This document shows, piece by piece, positions 24,531 to 32,877 of a stretch of 64,000 bases of DNA. The translations under genes and the position numbers were made by a program. Each line of letters opens with the position of its first letter. Position 1 is the first letter of the stretch. Under the pieces are notes generated by a model. It was not told the DNA's origin. It did not search any database and was given only the letters and a program-made list of their open reading frames with translations. The DNA is from an uncultured Prevotella sp. (GTDB taxonomy: Bacteria > Bacteroidota > Bacteroidia > Bacteroidales > Bacteroidaceae): NCBI GenBank assembly GCA_934256705.1, contig CAKQPF010000009.1, positions 20,060 through 84,059 of the forward strand, given 5' to 3'.

Positions 24531-25646
24531 TCAGAATCTTATCATCACTTCGCAGACCAGCTTGTCCTGCTCGCTCTCCTTCGCACCGCCGTTCGGATAC
24601 CAGTATTTCTCGTAGTTGAGGCGTATGTCGGTAGGAAAATAAGCGTTGCGGACGGAGAAAGTCATGCCCAGAGTCATGCGGTGGCGCTCGGCATCCGTCA
24701 GTTTCAGTTGGGTGGTATTCTCATTGAATCCGCTTTTACCCGAAGAATGATCCTGCATATAGTCGTAGCGACCGAGGTAGGAGATGCTCTCTATGAAAGA
24801 CTTTTCCGACTTGACGGGCTGTTTGTAGATGACCATCGCATTGACAGCGCTGCAGTCGTCGAAGGCATCGTCAGCGTAGAACTTGTGCAGATACTCCGCT
24901 TCCACGTGCCATCCGTTGGCATCATAGTAGGATCCGAAGTCGAGGGAAGTGTAGGAAGCCTTGCGGTCTGCTATCTGCTGATGCTGGATGCTCGGGATGA
25001 GAGCGAGGCTCCTGGTGGGGAAAAGCTGCACCCTTGCAGAATAACCTGGGGACGAGAACCATGCAGTCTTCTGATTGTCGAGGTTGGAACCGTTGAAGAG
25101 TCCGGCGTCAATGGACACCACCTTGCGCTTGTCAGCATTGACGAAATCATATCCAGCCTGAAAGCCTACGTCGCGCATATCGCCCACTTGCTTGGCGATG
25201 AAACTGCGGTTGGCGAAATATTGGGCAGAAGGATTGCGGTGGGCATCAATGGAGAACGGCATACGCTGCTGGCCCACGGTGAGGCGGAGCGAACTGTAAG
25301 GATTGAGTCTTACCCATGCGTCCTTCATCTTGATGGATGATTCGTCGCACAGGTCCACCTCCATCTTGTATTCGGAGCGCTTTGCCAGTTTGCCATTGAC
25401 GGAGATGCGGGCATTTCTCACCTCAAATCTGGAAGCCTCAAGGTCTGGCTCATATTCGTATTTGCCACGGAGGATGCCGTGCAGTTTTGGCAGGTTGTCG
25501 TTCTTCTGTGTCTCCTTGTCCAGTTTCTTTTCCAGGGCGGCGAGCCGTTCTTCCACGGTCTGCGCCTTGCTATCCATACTGCATGTGAATGTCATTGCAA
25601 GCGCCATGATGGCAGTGCAGGCGCAAAGGTTTTTCATTTTTTCCAT
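24531..25646 (-). CDS. Phosphate-selective porin O/P-like outer-membrane protein
   Basis: Predicted outer-membrane beta-barrel for phosphate or polyphosphate uptake. The 371 residues begin with a signal peptide (cleavage probably after SKA, residue 28), then a short coiled coil VEERLAALEKKLDKETQ, then a barrel with alternating strands; LHGILRGKYEY, VRNARISVNGKLAKRSEYKMEVDL and LRLTVGQQRMPFSIDA match the Porin_O_P pattern. It ends in Phe as usual for barrels. Last gene of a ppk-ppx-porin group, 44 bases after ppx, which strongly supports a phosphate role. Specificity for phosphate is an inference. Confidence 0.82.
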   Translation of the reverse strand: MEKMKNLCACTAIMALAMTFTCSMDSKAQTVEERLAALEKKLDKETQKNDNLPKLHGILRGKYEYEPDLEASRFEVRNARISVNGKLAKRSEYKMEVDLCDESSIKMKDAWVRLNPYSSLRLTVGQQRMPFSIDAHRNPSAQYFANRSFIAKQVGDMRDVGFQAGYDFVNADKRKVVSIDAGLFNGSNLDNQKTAWFSSPGYSARVQLFPTRSLALIPSIQHQQIADRKASYTSLDFGSYYDANGWHVEAEYLHKFYADDAFDDCSAVNAMVIYKQPVKSEKSFIESISYLGRYDYMQDHSSGKSGFNENTTQLKLTDAERHRMTLGMTFSVRNAYFPTDIRLNYEKYWYPNGGAKESEQDKLVCEVMIRF

Positions 25647-25690
25647 TCTATTGATATTTCTTTTTGGGAAAAAGTATCTTGTTAGTGTGG

Positions 25691-26626
25691 TCAGTCCATG
25701 AGTTTGACAGCCAATTCATTGATGATACCGTCGGAAAGACCGATGGTAGGCACGATGATGTCAGTCGCAGAGACTGCATCGGCAATGCAGAGGAAGATGT
25801 GTGCGGCAGGCACTATCACGTCTGCACGGTCTGCACGCAGGTCATATTCCCGCATTCTCTGCTCCAGTGTAAGTGCTGAAAGGCTCTTGTAGAGTTTCTC
25901 CAGTTGTGCCACTGTGATGCGCTCCTTGAGTCTCTGCTTCTTCGGCACAAGGCGGAATAGCTTGTTGATGTTGCCGCCCGAACCGATGATGGTGCATCCT
26001 TTACCCTCCTGCAGGAAAGTCTTCACCTCCTGGCACATGGCATCTATGTCGCTGTCGCCCACCGTTCCGCCGAGTAATCTGAGCGTTCCCACATTGAAAC
26101 TGTGGCTCGCTTTCAGTGCACCGTCAGCGATAAAACTCACCTCAGTGGAACCTCCGCCCACATCGACATATAGATATGACATATCCTTTCCCTCGCCGTT
26201 GGCAGACATGGCGAGCAACCGCTCGATGTGATTGTTGTAGATGATGTCGGCTTCCTCTTCGCCAGAGATGATTTCAATGCTTATGCCCACATCCTTCCTG
26301 ATGTCCTTGATGATCTTCTTTCCGTTCTCCGCATCGCGCAGAGCCGAGGTGGCGCAGGCACGGTAGGAGGCGACGTCATAGATGATCATCAACTGTCGGA
26401 ATGCTTTCATCATGCGCTTGAACTGTCCTTCGCGCATTTCGCTTATCTTTCCGCTGCGGAAGACGTCCAGTCCGAGGCGCAGGGGAAAGCGCACGAACTG
26501 CTGTTTCTGGGAATAAAGAGAGCCGTCTTCCTGTCGGACAACGCTCTTGATGAGCAGACGGGCGGCGTTGGAACCGATGTCTATGGCTGCTATGTTGCAG
26601 CTGTTTGTGTTTTTGTCGTTATTCAT
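25691..26626 (-). CDS. ppx: Ppx/GppA family phosphatase (exopolyphosphatase)
   Basis: Expected to release phosphate from polyphosphate ends, or hydrolyse pppGpp. The 311-residue protein is an ASKHA-fold phosphatase: AAIDIGSNAARLLI at the N-terminus (the canonical motif has Ser rather than Ala after GSN), CATSALRDAENG, ISGEEEADIIYN and LYVDVGGGSTEVSFI. It lacks the extra C-terminal HD domain of longer Ppx proteins. Five bases separate it from ppk, so the kinase and phosphatase are co-expressed. Ppx rather than GppA is chosen by context. Confidence 0.9.
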   Translation of the reverse strand: MNNDKNTNSCNIAAIDIGSNAARLLIKSVVRQEDGSLYSQKQQFVRFPLRLGLDVFRSGKISEMREGQFKRMMKAFRQLMIIYDVASYRACATSALRDAENGKKIIKDIRKDVGISIEIISGEEEADIIYNNHIERLLAMSANGEGKDMSYLYVDVGGGSTEVSFIADGALKASHSFNVGTLRLLGGTVGDSDIDAMCQEVKTFLQEGKGCTIIGSGGNINKLFRLVPKKQRLKERITVAQLEKLYKSLSALTLEQRMREYDLRADRADVIVPAAHIFLCIADAVSATDIIVPTIGLSDGIINELAVKLMD

Positions 26627-26631
26627 TTCTA

Positions 26632-28701
26632 TTACTTCTTGCAGTAATGGTTATACAATTCTTCCTGAGAGCGGAACACGTTGCGCTCGTTTCTCATGCC
26701 ATATTCCACGATGAGCCGGGCTTCCCTCTTCAGCTGGGCATCATAGACAGGAGCATAGACCTCAATGCGATGGTCGAGATTGCGCGGCATCCAGTCAGCC
26801 GAACCGATGAACACCTTGTAGCCCTGCAGCGATCCGTCCTCGTCTTCCACCCGTGAATTCTCGATGGCGGCGCCGTTGGCGAAGATGAGAATGCGGGAAT
26901 GCTCCAGGTAACGGTCGATGATTGCATTGATGTGGAGGTTGCCTCCCAGTTCGGGAAGGTCGCTGACGAGCGAGCAGTTGCCACGCACGAGCAGGTCAAC
27001 CCTCACTCCTGAAGCGGCTGCATCATAGAGTTTGCGGACGATGGACTCGTCAGTGATGTGGTTGAGCTTGCAGAGTATGCGAGCCGGAAGACCGTTGCGA
27101 TGATTGACAATCTCCTGCTTGATGAGGCTTTCCAGCTGGCGTCGCATTCCGTTAGGCGAGACTATGAGTTCCTTGAAGCGGACAGGGAGGAATGGTTTGT
27201 CGATGAAATCAAACACACGGGCTACGTCATTGACTATCGGACGGTTTGCAGTAAACTGCAGGAAGTCGGTGTAGGCATTGGCATTGCCTTCGTGGAAATT
27301 GCCCGTAGAGATGACAGCGACGTCACCGCAGCGTGCCTGGATGAGAGTTATCTTGGAGTGAATCTTTAGTCCTTCCACGCCCATCACGACGTTTACTCCG
27401 GCATCAGCCATCTTTTTGCTCCAGTCTATGTTTGATTTCTCATCGAAACGGGCGAGCAGTTCGATTACCACAGTGACCTTCTTGCCGTTGCGCGCAGCGG
27501 CGATAAGGGCGCTGATGACCTTGGAATCCTTGGCAAGACGGTAGAGAGTGGTCTTCACCGATTTCACTTCAGGATTGATGGCAGCCTCGCGGAGCAGGTT
27601 GATGTAAGCGTCAAATGAATGGTATGGCACGTGGATAAACCTGTCCCTCTGGCGAATAGCCTGGATAAGGCTCGGACAGTGCACCCATTCCGGCATTATC
27701 TGAGGCCACTTCGGATAAGCCAGAGGCATGCCTTCATCGTCGGGCTGCATGGCAAACTTCGGGAATTTCATCAGGTCCTTGTGGTTCTGATAGCGTCCGG
27801 CAGGCAGCACAGTGTCGAGGGCAGGAGTGCAGAAACGCTCCAGCAGGTGCTTGAGCACATTGCGCGGCATCTGCTTGTCGTAGATTATCCTGACCGGAAG
27901 ACCGTTCTTTCGGCTCTTGATACCTTTGGAAATCTTCTGCAGCATTCCGCCTCTGATGTCGGTGTCCAGTTCCATTTCAGCATCTTTCGTAATCTTGAAC
28001 GACCATGCTTCAAAGTCATTGAAGGCAGTTCCCGGGAACATATACGGCAAGGCGCAGCGTATCATGTCGTCGAGGCACATCACGTTGTGGTGCGTCACAT
28101 TGTCTATATGTGTGTCAGGCAATACGATGAATCTGCCAAGCTCGCTCACCGGCAGCTCGATGATGGCGTATTCCTTGCGTGCTTTCTTCGTCTCCTTCTT
28201 CTTGTCCTGCAGACGCACTACGAGGAAGATGGTATCGTCGCTCGTGTTAGGAAGCGTCTTGATGGAAGAAAGCCATACGGGAGAGACGCTGCTGATGACG
28301 TTTTTCAGGCAATACTGATGCACGAAGTCCTGCTGTTCCTCGGTAAGGTCGTCCTGAGTAAGCAGATGTATGTGGCGTTTGCCTAACTGTTCGGTGACGT
28401 CGTTCACGGTTTCCTCAAACTCTTTGGCGTATTTCGCATTGAGATGGTTCACCGTCTTGAGCGTGCTTTCGCATCTGTGGCGCAGGTCCTTGGATGCTTT
28501 GTCGGCATATTTCACGATATGATTGAGCGCGGCAACGCGTACTCGGAAGAACTCGTCAAGGTTATTGGAGTAGATACCGAGGAAATTCATGCGCTCCATC
28601 AATGGTATCTCCTGACGTTGTGCTTCATCAAGGATGCGTCTGTTGAAGTACATCCATGATACATCGCGCTCAATGTAAGTCTTTTCGTTGATTTTTATCA
28701 T
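26632..28701 (-). CDS. ppk1: Polyphosphate kinase 1
   Basis: Reversibly transfers the gamma phosphate of ATP to polyphosphate. The 689-residue protein has the PPK1 N-terminal domain (ERDVSWMYFNRRILDEA, LGIYSNNLDEFFRVRV), head domain, and two phospholipase D-like C domains: VEGLKIHSKITLI and SADWMPRNLDHRIEVYAPV contain the conserved His residues, the first being the candidate autophosphorylated one. VKTTLYRLAKDSKVISALIAAARNGKKVTVVIELLARFDE is family-diagnostic. It is first in the ppk-ppx-porin group; a REP-like hairpin sits 28 bases upstream. Confidence 0.96.
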   Translation of the reverse strand: MIKINEKTYIERDVSWMYFNRRILDEAQRQEIPLMERMNFLGIYSNNLDEFFRVRVAALNHIVKYADKASKDLRHRCESTLKTVNHLNAKYAKEFEETVNDVTEQLGKRHIHLLTQDDLTEEQQDFVHQYCLKNVISSVSPVWLSSIKTLPNTSDDTIFLVVRLQDKKKETKKARKEYAIIELPVSELGRFIVLPDTHIDNVTHHNVMCLDDMIRCALPYMFPGTAFNDFEAWSFKITKDAEMELDTDIRGGMLQKISKGIKSRKNGLPVRIIYDKQMPRNVLKHLLERFCTPALDTVLPAGRYQNHKDLMKFPKFAMQPDDEGMPLAYPKWPQIMPEWVHCPSLIQAIRQRDRFIHVPYHSFDAYINLLREAAINPEVKSVKTTLYRLAKDSKVISALIAAARNGKKVTVVIELLARFDEKSNIDWSKKMADAGVNVVMGVEGLKIHSKITLIQARCGDVAVISTGNFHEGNANAYTDFLQFTANRPIVNDVARVFDFIDKPFLPVRFKELIVSPNGMRRQLESLIKQEIVNHRNGLPARILCKLNHITDESIVRKLYDAAASGVRVDLLVRGNCSLVSDLPELGGNLHINAIIDRYLEHSRILIFANGAAIENSRVEDEDGSLQGYKVFIGSADWMPRNLDHRIEVYAPVYDAQLKREARLIVEYGMRNERNVFRSQEELYNHYCKK

Positions 28702-28728
28702 TGCTTGTACGTTTTGTATTGTTGTATA

Positions 28729-28760
28729 TCAGCCGGTGATGCGGCTGACACGGTGACGCC
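28729..28760. repeat. REP-like hairpin repeat, copy 5
   Basis: TCAGCCGGTGATGCGGCTGA followed by CACGGTGACGCC. Lies 28 bases upstream of the ppk1 start codon. Confidence 0.75.
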
Positions 28761-28835
28761 TTATTCATGAGAAAAGAGGGGTGGGGGAGGGGGAAAAAGA
28801 AGAATGATGAATGAATCTCCCGACTGCGTCAGCGC

Positions 28836-28935
28836 GGTTTTTCACTTTTCACTCTTTACTTTTCACTTTTCACTAAAGAAGAAAACGTAACTCCCATTCT
28901 TCACTCTTCATTTTTCATTCTTCATTTAAAGAATT
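28836..28935. repeat. TTTTCAC and ATTCTTCA simple repeats
   Basis: Two adjacent low-complexity tracts, TTTTCACTTTTCACT and CATTCTTCACTCTTCATT types, between the HD gene and ppk1. The first is the reverse complement of the tract at 19674. No gene is contained. Confidence 0.75.
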
Positions 28936-28968
28936 CTTTATTCTTCATTTTTGAGGAACTCCCCTTTC

Positions 28969-29805
28969 TCAAATATACCTTTTCATATCTTCACCATCCA
29001 CTCCGGCATGCAGTTCGACGAGGTTTTTGGCAGGACTTGACAGGATCTTAGGGATAAGGACCTCTTCCACCTGGAAGAAACCTACCTCAGATTTCATGTG
29101 GATTTCTATCTTTATGGCACGCTCTTCGCCCCGAAGAATCTTCACTTTCTCTATGGAATGGGCGGAATATTTATGTATATCGCCTTCCATAGGCTTGGTG
29201 GGACGCTCCAGAGGAATCCTAGCTCTGCCCTTAGTCATGTCGCAACCATCGGCTATCAGTATCAGTCCAGCCTCAAGAGAGTGGATGGGATTGGTGCCCA
29301 TATGTCCGAGTATGCCCTCCATAGCAAGGGAACGGATGACCGTTCGGTGCATTATCTCCTTGTCGTCAGGCAGCAGTTGGCGGAGAATGTCGCTGATGAA
29401 AGAGTAGGAAATGATGCCGGAATAGAGCTCATGGTTCTTCCTTCCTATCGTCATGCCGCTGTCATGGAGCAGTGCAGCGAGCATCACTGCAAGCACACTG
29501 TCGGTGAAAGTGCCGGCTTCCTCTTCCTCCAGAGACGTCTTTATGCCCGCTTCATGCAGGATGCAGAGCATCTTCAGCGCATTGCGACACACCGTTTTCA
29601 TGTGTACCGGACCGTGGTCATTGAGCCCGATGCGTGTGATTGACACAGTATTGGCATAATCCTGGATGGATTTCAGTTCGGCATTGCTCAGCAGCAAGTC
29701 TATCAATTCCCTCGGAAGCGTGTCGCCTCCGATGTGCTTGCTGACGATTTCATCTACCGTCTTGATGATCTTTGACTCTACTATTTCTTCTTTTGGAGAT
29801 TTCAT
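28969..29805 (-). CDS. HD-domain phosphohydrolase
   Basis: Predicted metal-dependent phosphohydrolase; substrate unknown. In the 278-residue protein the HD signature is spread over DHGPVHMKTVCRNAL (first His), ALLHDSGMTIGR (HD doublet, about residue 115) and EAGLILIADGCDMTKGRAR (distal Asp). The last 70 residues are a beta-rich domain of no recognised family. The gene precedes ppk1 in the same direction but is separated by 267 repeat-filled bases, so operon membership is uncertain. A -7 box TACCTTTGC lies at 29840-29848 (minus) without a clear -33. Nucleotide or cyclic-nucleotide turnover is possible but not shown. Confidence 0.8.
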   Translation of the reverse strand: MKSPKEEIVESKIIKTVDEIVSKHIGGDTLPRELIDLLLSNAELKSIQDYANTVSITRIGLNDHGPVHMKTVCRNALKMLCILHEAGIKTSLEEEEAGTFTDSVLAVMLAALLHDSGMTIGRKNHELYSGIISYSFISDILRQLLPDDKEIMHRTVIRSLAMEGILGHMGTNPIHSLEAGLILIADGCDMTKGRARIPLERPTKPMEGDIHKYSAHSIEKVKILRGEERAIKIEIHMKSEVGFFQVEEVLIPKILSSPAKNLVELHAGVDGEDMKRYI

Positions 29806-29892
29806 GTGGTACTAATCTGAAAGTTGTATCTTTTCGGTGGCAAAGGTATCTCAATGGTATTACACCGTTATTGCCTTGGTGTTACAAGGTTG

Positions 29893-30288
29893 TTACAATG
29901 GGTTTGGGGTTGTTGGTTTGGGGTTGTTGGTTTTCGGTTGTTTGCTAGGGTGTCCAGTTCTGTGTTCCTATTTTTAGTATCAAAAACAGTATAATAACCA
30001 TCTAAGCCATTGATAATCATTCACTAAGTAAACTATAATCTTGTGCGAATCTACATCAGTTTTTTTGATAGCAAAAATTGCCTTGCATTTTGCACTTAGT
30101 TTATTGATTCTTAATACTTTAAGTTGCTAAAACGTAATCAAAAACTAGAACATGGAACTGGACACCCTAGTTGTTTGCCTTCAGATATACAATAACCGAT
30201 ATTTATGCATGAAAAACGCTCATGCAAGAATCTGATAGCTTTTCTCCCGAAATACCAACAACCCACAACCGACAACCCACAACCATCG
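29893..30288. repeat. GGTTGT inverted-array pair split by a MITE-like insertion
   Basis: A G-rich arm (29893-29945) and a C-rich arm (30249-30288, CAACCCACAACCGACAACCC) flank the insertion at 29946-30169. The insertion duplicated GTTGTTTGC from the G-rich arm. This explains most of the 593-base gap; no gene is seen in it. Confidence 0.7.
29946..30169. mobile_element. MITE-like element (224 bp) with terminal inverted repeats and 9-bp target duplication
   Basis: The ends are TAGGGTGTCCAGTTC and GAACTGGACACCCTA, exact 15-base inverted repeats; similarity continues to about 35 bases per side with mismatches. The element is flanked on both sides by GTTGTTTGC (29937-29945 and 30170-30178), a perfect 9-base duplication. 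The A+T-rich interior has no ORF, so this is a non-autonomous element needing a transposase in trans. The parent insertion sequence family cannot be named from the window. Confidence 0.88.
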
Positions 30289-30398
30289 TCCAGAATAGAC
30301 TTTTGTACCATTATTTCGGACAATATTTATACGATTTGTCGGATATTTTTAGTTATTTTGCACCCGAAAACAAACAGAAAACCGAAACTAAACTTAAT

Positions 30399-32591
30399 AT
30401 GAACAGAAAACTATTACTACTCTTATCCTCAGCATTGCTTCCTGTGACACAGGTAAGCGCACAAAAAGCATTGTACATACCTAATGAATGGAAAAGTCCA
30501 TCCTACTATTTCGGGAAGGATTCCACTATATACAAGGAGTCAGACCCTGAAAACAAATACACATGGTCGAAGTCAAGAAGTAAGGAATCCGAGAACTTCA
30601 TCGTGTATTGGGACAAGAACTACGGCAATACAAACCCGAGCGATGCTCCAGCTACCTATCGTGTGAACATCGATGAACTGCTAAAAAAGGCGGAGCAATA
30701 CTACAAGACACAGACGGAAGAACTCGGATTTGCCAATGCTTCCGACTCTTACGTCACCAAATACAAGAGCATGATACTGCTGAATCATACCACGACATGG
30801 ACCTGTTACGGTGCCGGATATGACTTTACAGTGCCTGCTCTCTGGCTGAACCCACAGCCATGCAATCCTATAGGCCATTCGGTGGCGCATGAAGTGGGAC
30901 ACTCTTTCCAGTATATGTGCTATTCGGATGCGTCCAAAGGCGGCACTATCGCAAACGTAAATGTAGGCTTTCACGACCCGATAGGGCAGGGAGCGGGCAT
31001 CTGGGAGCAGTGTGCGCAGTGGCAAGGACTTATCTCTTATCCAGAGGAAATGTACAGCCAGAGCATCAATCTCTTCCGAAACACCCACAACTACGCCTTT
31101 ACTCATGAGTGGCATCGCTATCAGAGCTATTGGTTTCTGTACTATCTGACGCAGTATTACAATGACCAGACCGTCATATCACAGGTCTGGAAGCACCCGA
31201 TGACCAAGAAAGCACCCGACTTCAACGAGACTCTCATGGACCTGAAGGGGCTTACTTCCGATGAACTCTACAAGATGTATTTCGACTATGCCTGCCGTAT
31301 GGTGACGTGGGACCTTGATGTCTGCAAGCCATATCGTAAGGGATATGAAGGCGATTTCAACTATAGATGCTCGCAGATAGGTGACAATGAGTATCAGGTG
31401 GCACTGGCAAGCTGCCCTCAGAGCACTGGTTTCAATGTCATTCCGCTGCAGGTTCCGGAGGCTGGAACTAAGGTCACAACCGAATTTACCGCCCCTTTGA
31501 TGCGTGCAGGAGTCATCAAACTGGATGATGCAGACCCGGGAGAATACTTCAATGGCGAACGTTTCGTGACCTATGACAAGCGTAATTATGTCAATAATGC
31601 GAACGGAATATACAGAGGTTTCCGCCTCGGATACGTGGTATTGCTGAAGGATGGCACCCGGAAATACATCAATGACGGTGAGATCCACTGCCTGAAGAAT
31701 ATCAAAAAGACTGAAAGCATCTCCATGACAGTGCCGGAAAATGTGGACAGAATGTGGCTTGTAGTAGCCCCGACTCCTACAAAATATCTCGTGCATCTAT
31801 GGGATGAGAACATCGCTTCCAATGATGATATGTGGCCATATAGCTTCAAGCTCGAAGGCACAGACATAGGTTCAAGCGCAATAGTCTATATGGCACCGAA
31901 GATAGATGACAGAGCTATAGACGACGCTACGCTCACTTATGATGTCTATTTCCCTGCTTCCAATACGTATCAGGGCACAAGTGTCACCGTGGGAGGCAAG
32001 GCTTGCGCCACTATGGGCACTGCTTTCCAGCTCCAGACTGCCGACCTTACGAGCAAGATAACCAACTATTCTTCCGCTGGTCCGCAAGCAGGACAGATCA
32101 TGTTTTATGCAGAAAACAGGGGAGGAGCATTGGTAAAGCAGAGTCCTACCGCCAATGGCTACGGCTATTGGTATGCTGCCAACGGCAATGTGGCAAGCTA
32201 TGCCAACGGTTATACATTCGCAGAGTTCTCTCCTTCCTCACTTACTTTCACCATAGGTCAGTATCCTGGCAGGAACACAAACGGGACATCACGCACCATC
32301 AGGCAAGCTTTGAAATACCAGAAGAGTGCAAATGAGAGCGCCACAATATCGTTTGTATTCAATATTCACTTTGATGCCAACAGGACAGGAGCCGTGCTTT
32401 CCAGCATAGAATATGACGAACAGCATGCCACTGACATAAAGACCGTCAGCCAAAAGACCGATGATGGATGCGTGAAAGTGTATAATTCGATGGGACAACT
32501 GGTGAAATCAGGCGTTCAGCAAAAGGATATCGCAACGCTATTGCCACGCGGTATGTATATAATAGGTAACAAGAAAGTGTTCCTTCCTTAG
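30399..32591 (+). CDS. Secreted HExxH metalloprotease-like protein with DUF4859-like domain
   Basis: A 730-residue secreted protein, probably a zinc metallopeptidase. It has a signal peptide (1-21, ending VSA), a domain holding HEVGHSFQ (HExxH at 164-168) and GAGIWEQCAQW downstream (possible third-ligand region), similar to the DUF6055 group. A DUF4859-like beta domain (about 530-690) contains YWYAANGNVASYANG and FTIGQYPGR. The last 45 residues, with VKVYNSMGQLVKS and PRGMYIIGNKKVFL, resemble a type IX secretion/sorting tail. The ATG at 30399 is chosen because the signal peptide begins there. Convergent with the HTCS gene; the zincin at 40075 is a close relative in its catalytic domain. Proteolysis is inferred from the motif only. 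Confidence 0.82.
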   Translation: MNRKLLLLLSSALLPVTQVSAQKALYIPNEWKSPSYYFGKDSTIYKESDPENKYTWSKSRSKESENFIVYWDKNYGNTNPSDAPATYRVNIDELLKKAEQYYKTQTEELGFANASDSYVTKYKSMILLNHTTTWTCYGAGYDFTVPALWLNPQPCNPIGHSVAHEVGHSFQYMCYSDASKGGTIANVNVGFHDPIGQGAGIWEQCAQWQGLISYPEEMYSQSINLFRNTHNYAFTHEWHRYQSYWFLYYLTQYYNDQTVISQVWKHPMTKKAPDFNETLMDLKGLTSDELYKMYFDYACRMVTWDLDVCKPYRKGYEGDFNYRCSQIGDNEYQVALASCPQSTGFNVIPLQVPEAGTKVTTEFTAPLMRAGVIKLDDADPGEYFNGERFVTYDKRNYVNNANGIYRGFRLGYVVLLKDGTRKYINDGEIHCLKNIKKTESISMTVPENVDRMWLVVAPTPTKYLVHLWDENIASNDDMWPYSFKLEGTDIGSSAIVYMAPKIDDRAIDDATLTYDVYFPASNTYQGTSVTVGGKACATMGTAFQLQTADLTSKITNYSSAGPQAGQIMFYAENRGGALVKQSPTANGYGYWYAANGNVASYANGYTFAEFSPSSLTFTIGQYPGRNTNGTSRTIRQALKYQKSANESATISFVFNIHFDANRTGAVLSSIEYDEQHATDIKTVSQKTDDGCVKVYNSMGQLVKSGVQQKDIATLLPRGMYIIGNKKVFLP

Positions 32592-32692
32592 GGTTTCATA
32601 GCGTTAGTCCAATGCCGTTACCCTTCAATATATACGATTTCATGGTCAAATCAGTCACCTTTCCGATGAAAATTTTTATGAGATAATCCAAC

Positions 32693-32780
32693 AAATAGGA
32701 TATGATTGCCATTCAAATAGAATGTGAAAGTCCTGCAAAAGGAATGTGATTGACATTCAAAAGGAATGTGAAAGTCATTC
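32693..32780. repeat. 22-bp tandem repeat, four units
   Basis: Four contiguous 22-base units start at 32693, 32715, 32737 and 32759, with core AAAAGGAATGTGAAAGTCAT and alternating variants (GTGATTG in units 1 and 3, GTGAAAG in units 2 and 4). Between convergent genes, just before a terminator hairpin. Confidence 0.85.
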
Positions 32781-32781
32781 G

Positions 32782-32826
32782 ATAAGCCCCATGTCAGAGC
32801 ATTGTTTGCTCTGTCATGGGGCTTAT
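32782..32826. terminator. Bidirectional terminator between zincin and HTCS genes
   Basis: ATAAGCCCCATG pairs with CATGGGGCTTAT, and CAGAGCA with TGCTCTG, a near-perfect 19-bp stem with a short loop. It is symmetric and sits between converging genes, so it may serve both. Confidence 0.75.
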
Positions 32827-32877
32827 TATGTGTGATATATGTGTCCTTTCTGTAGTCGGAAAGGGCGTGACAGGTAT

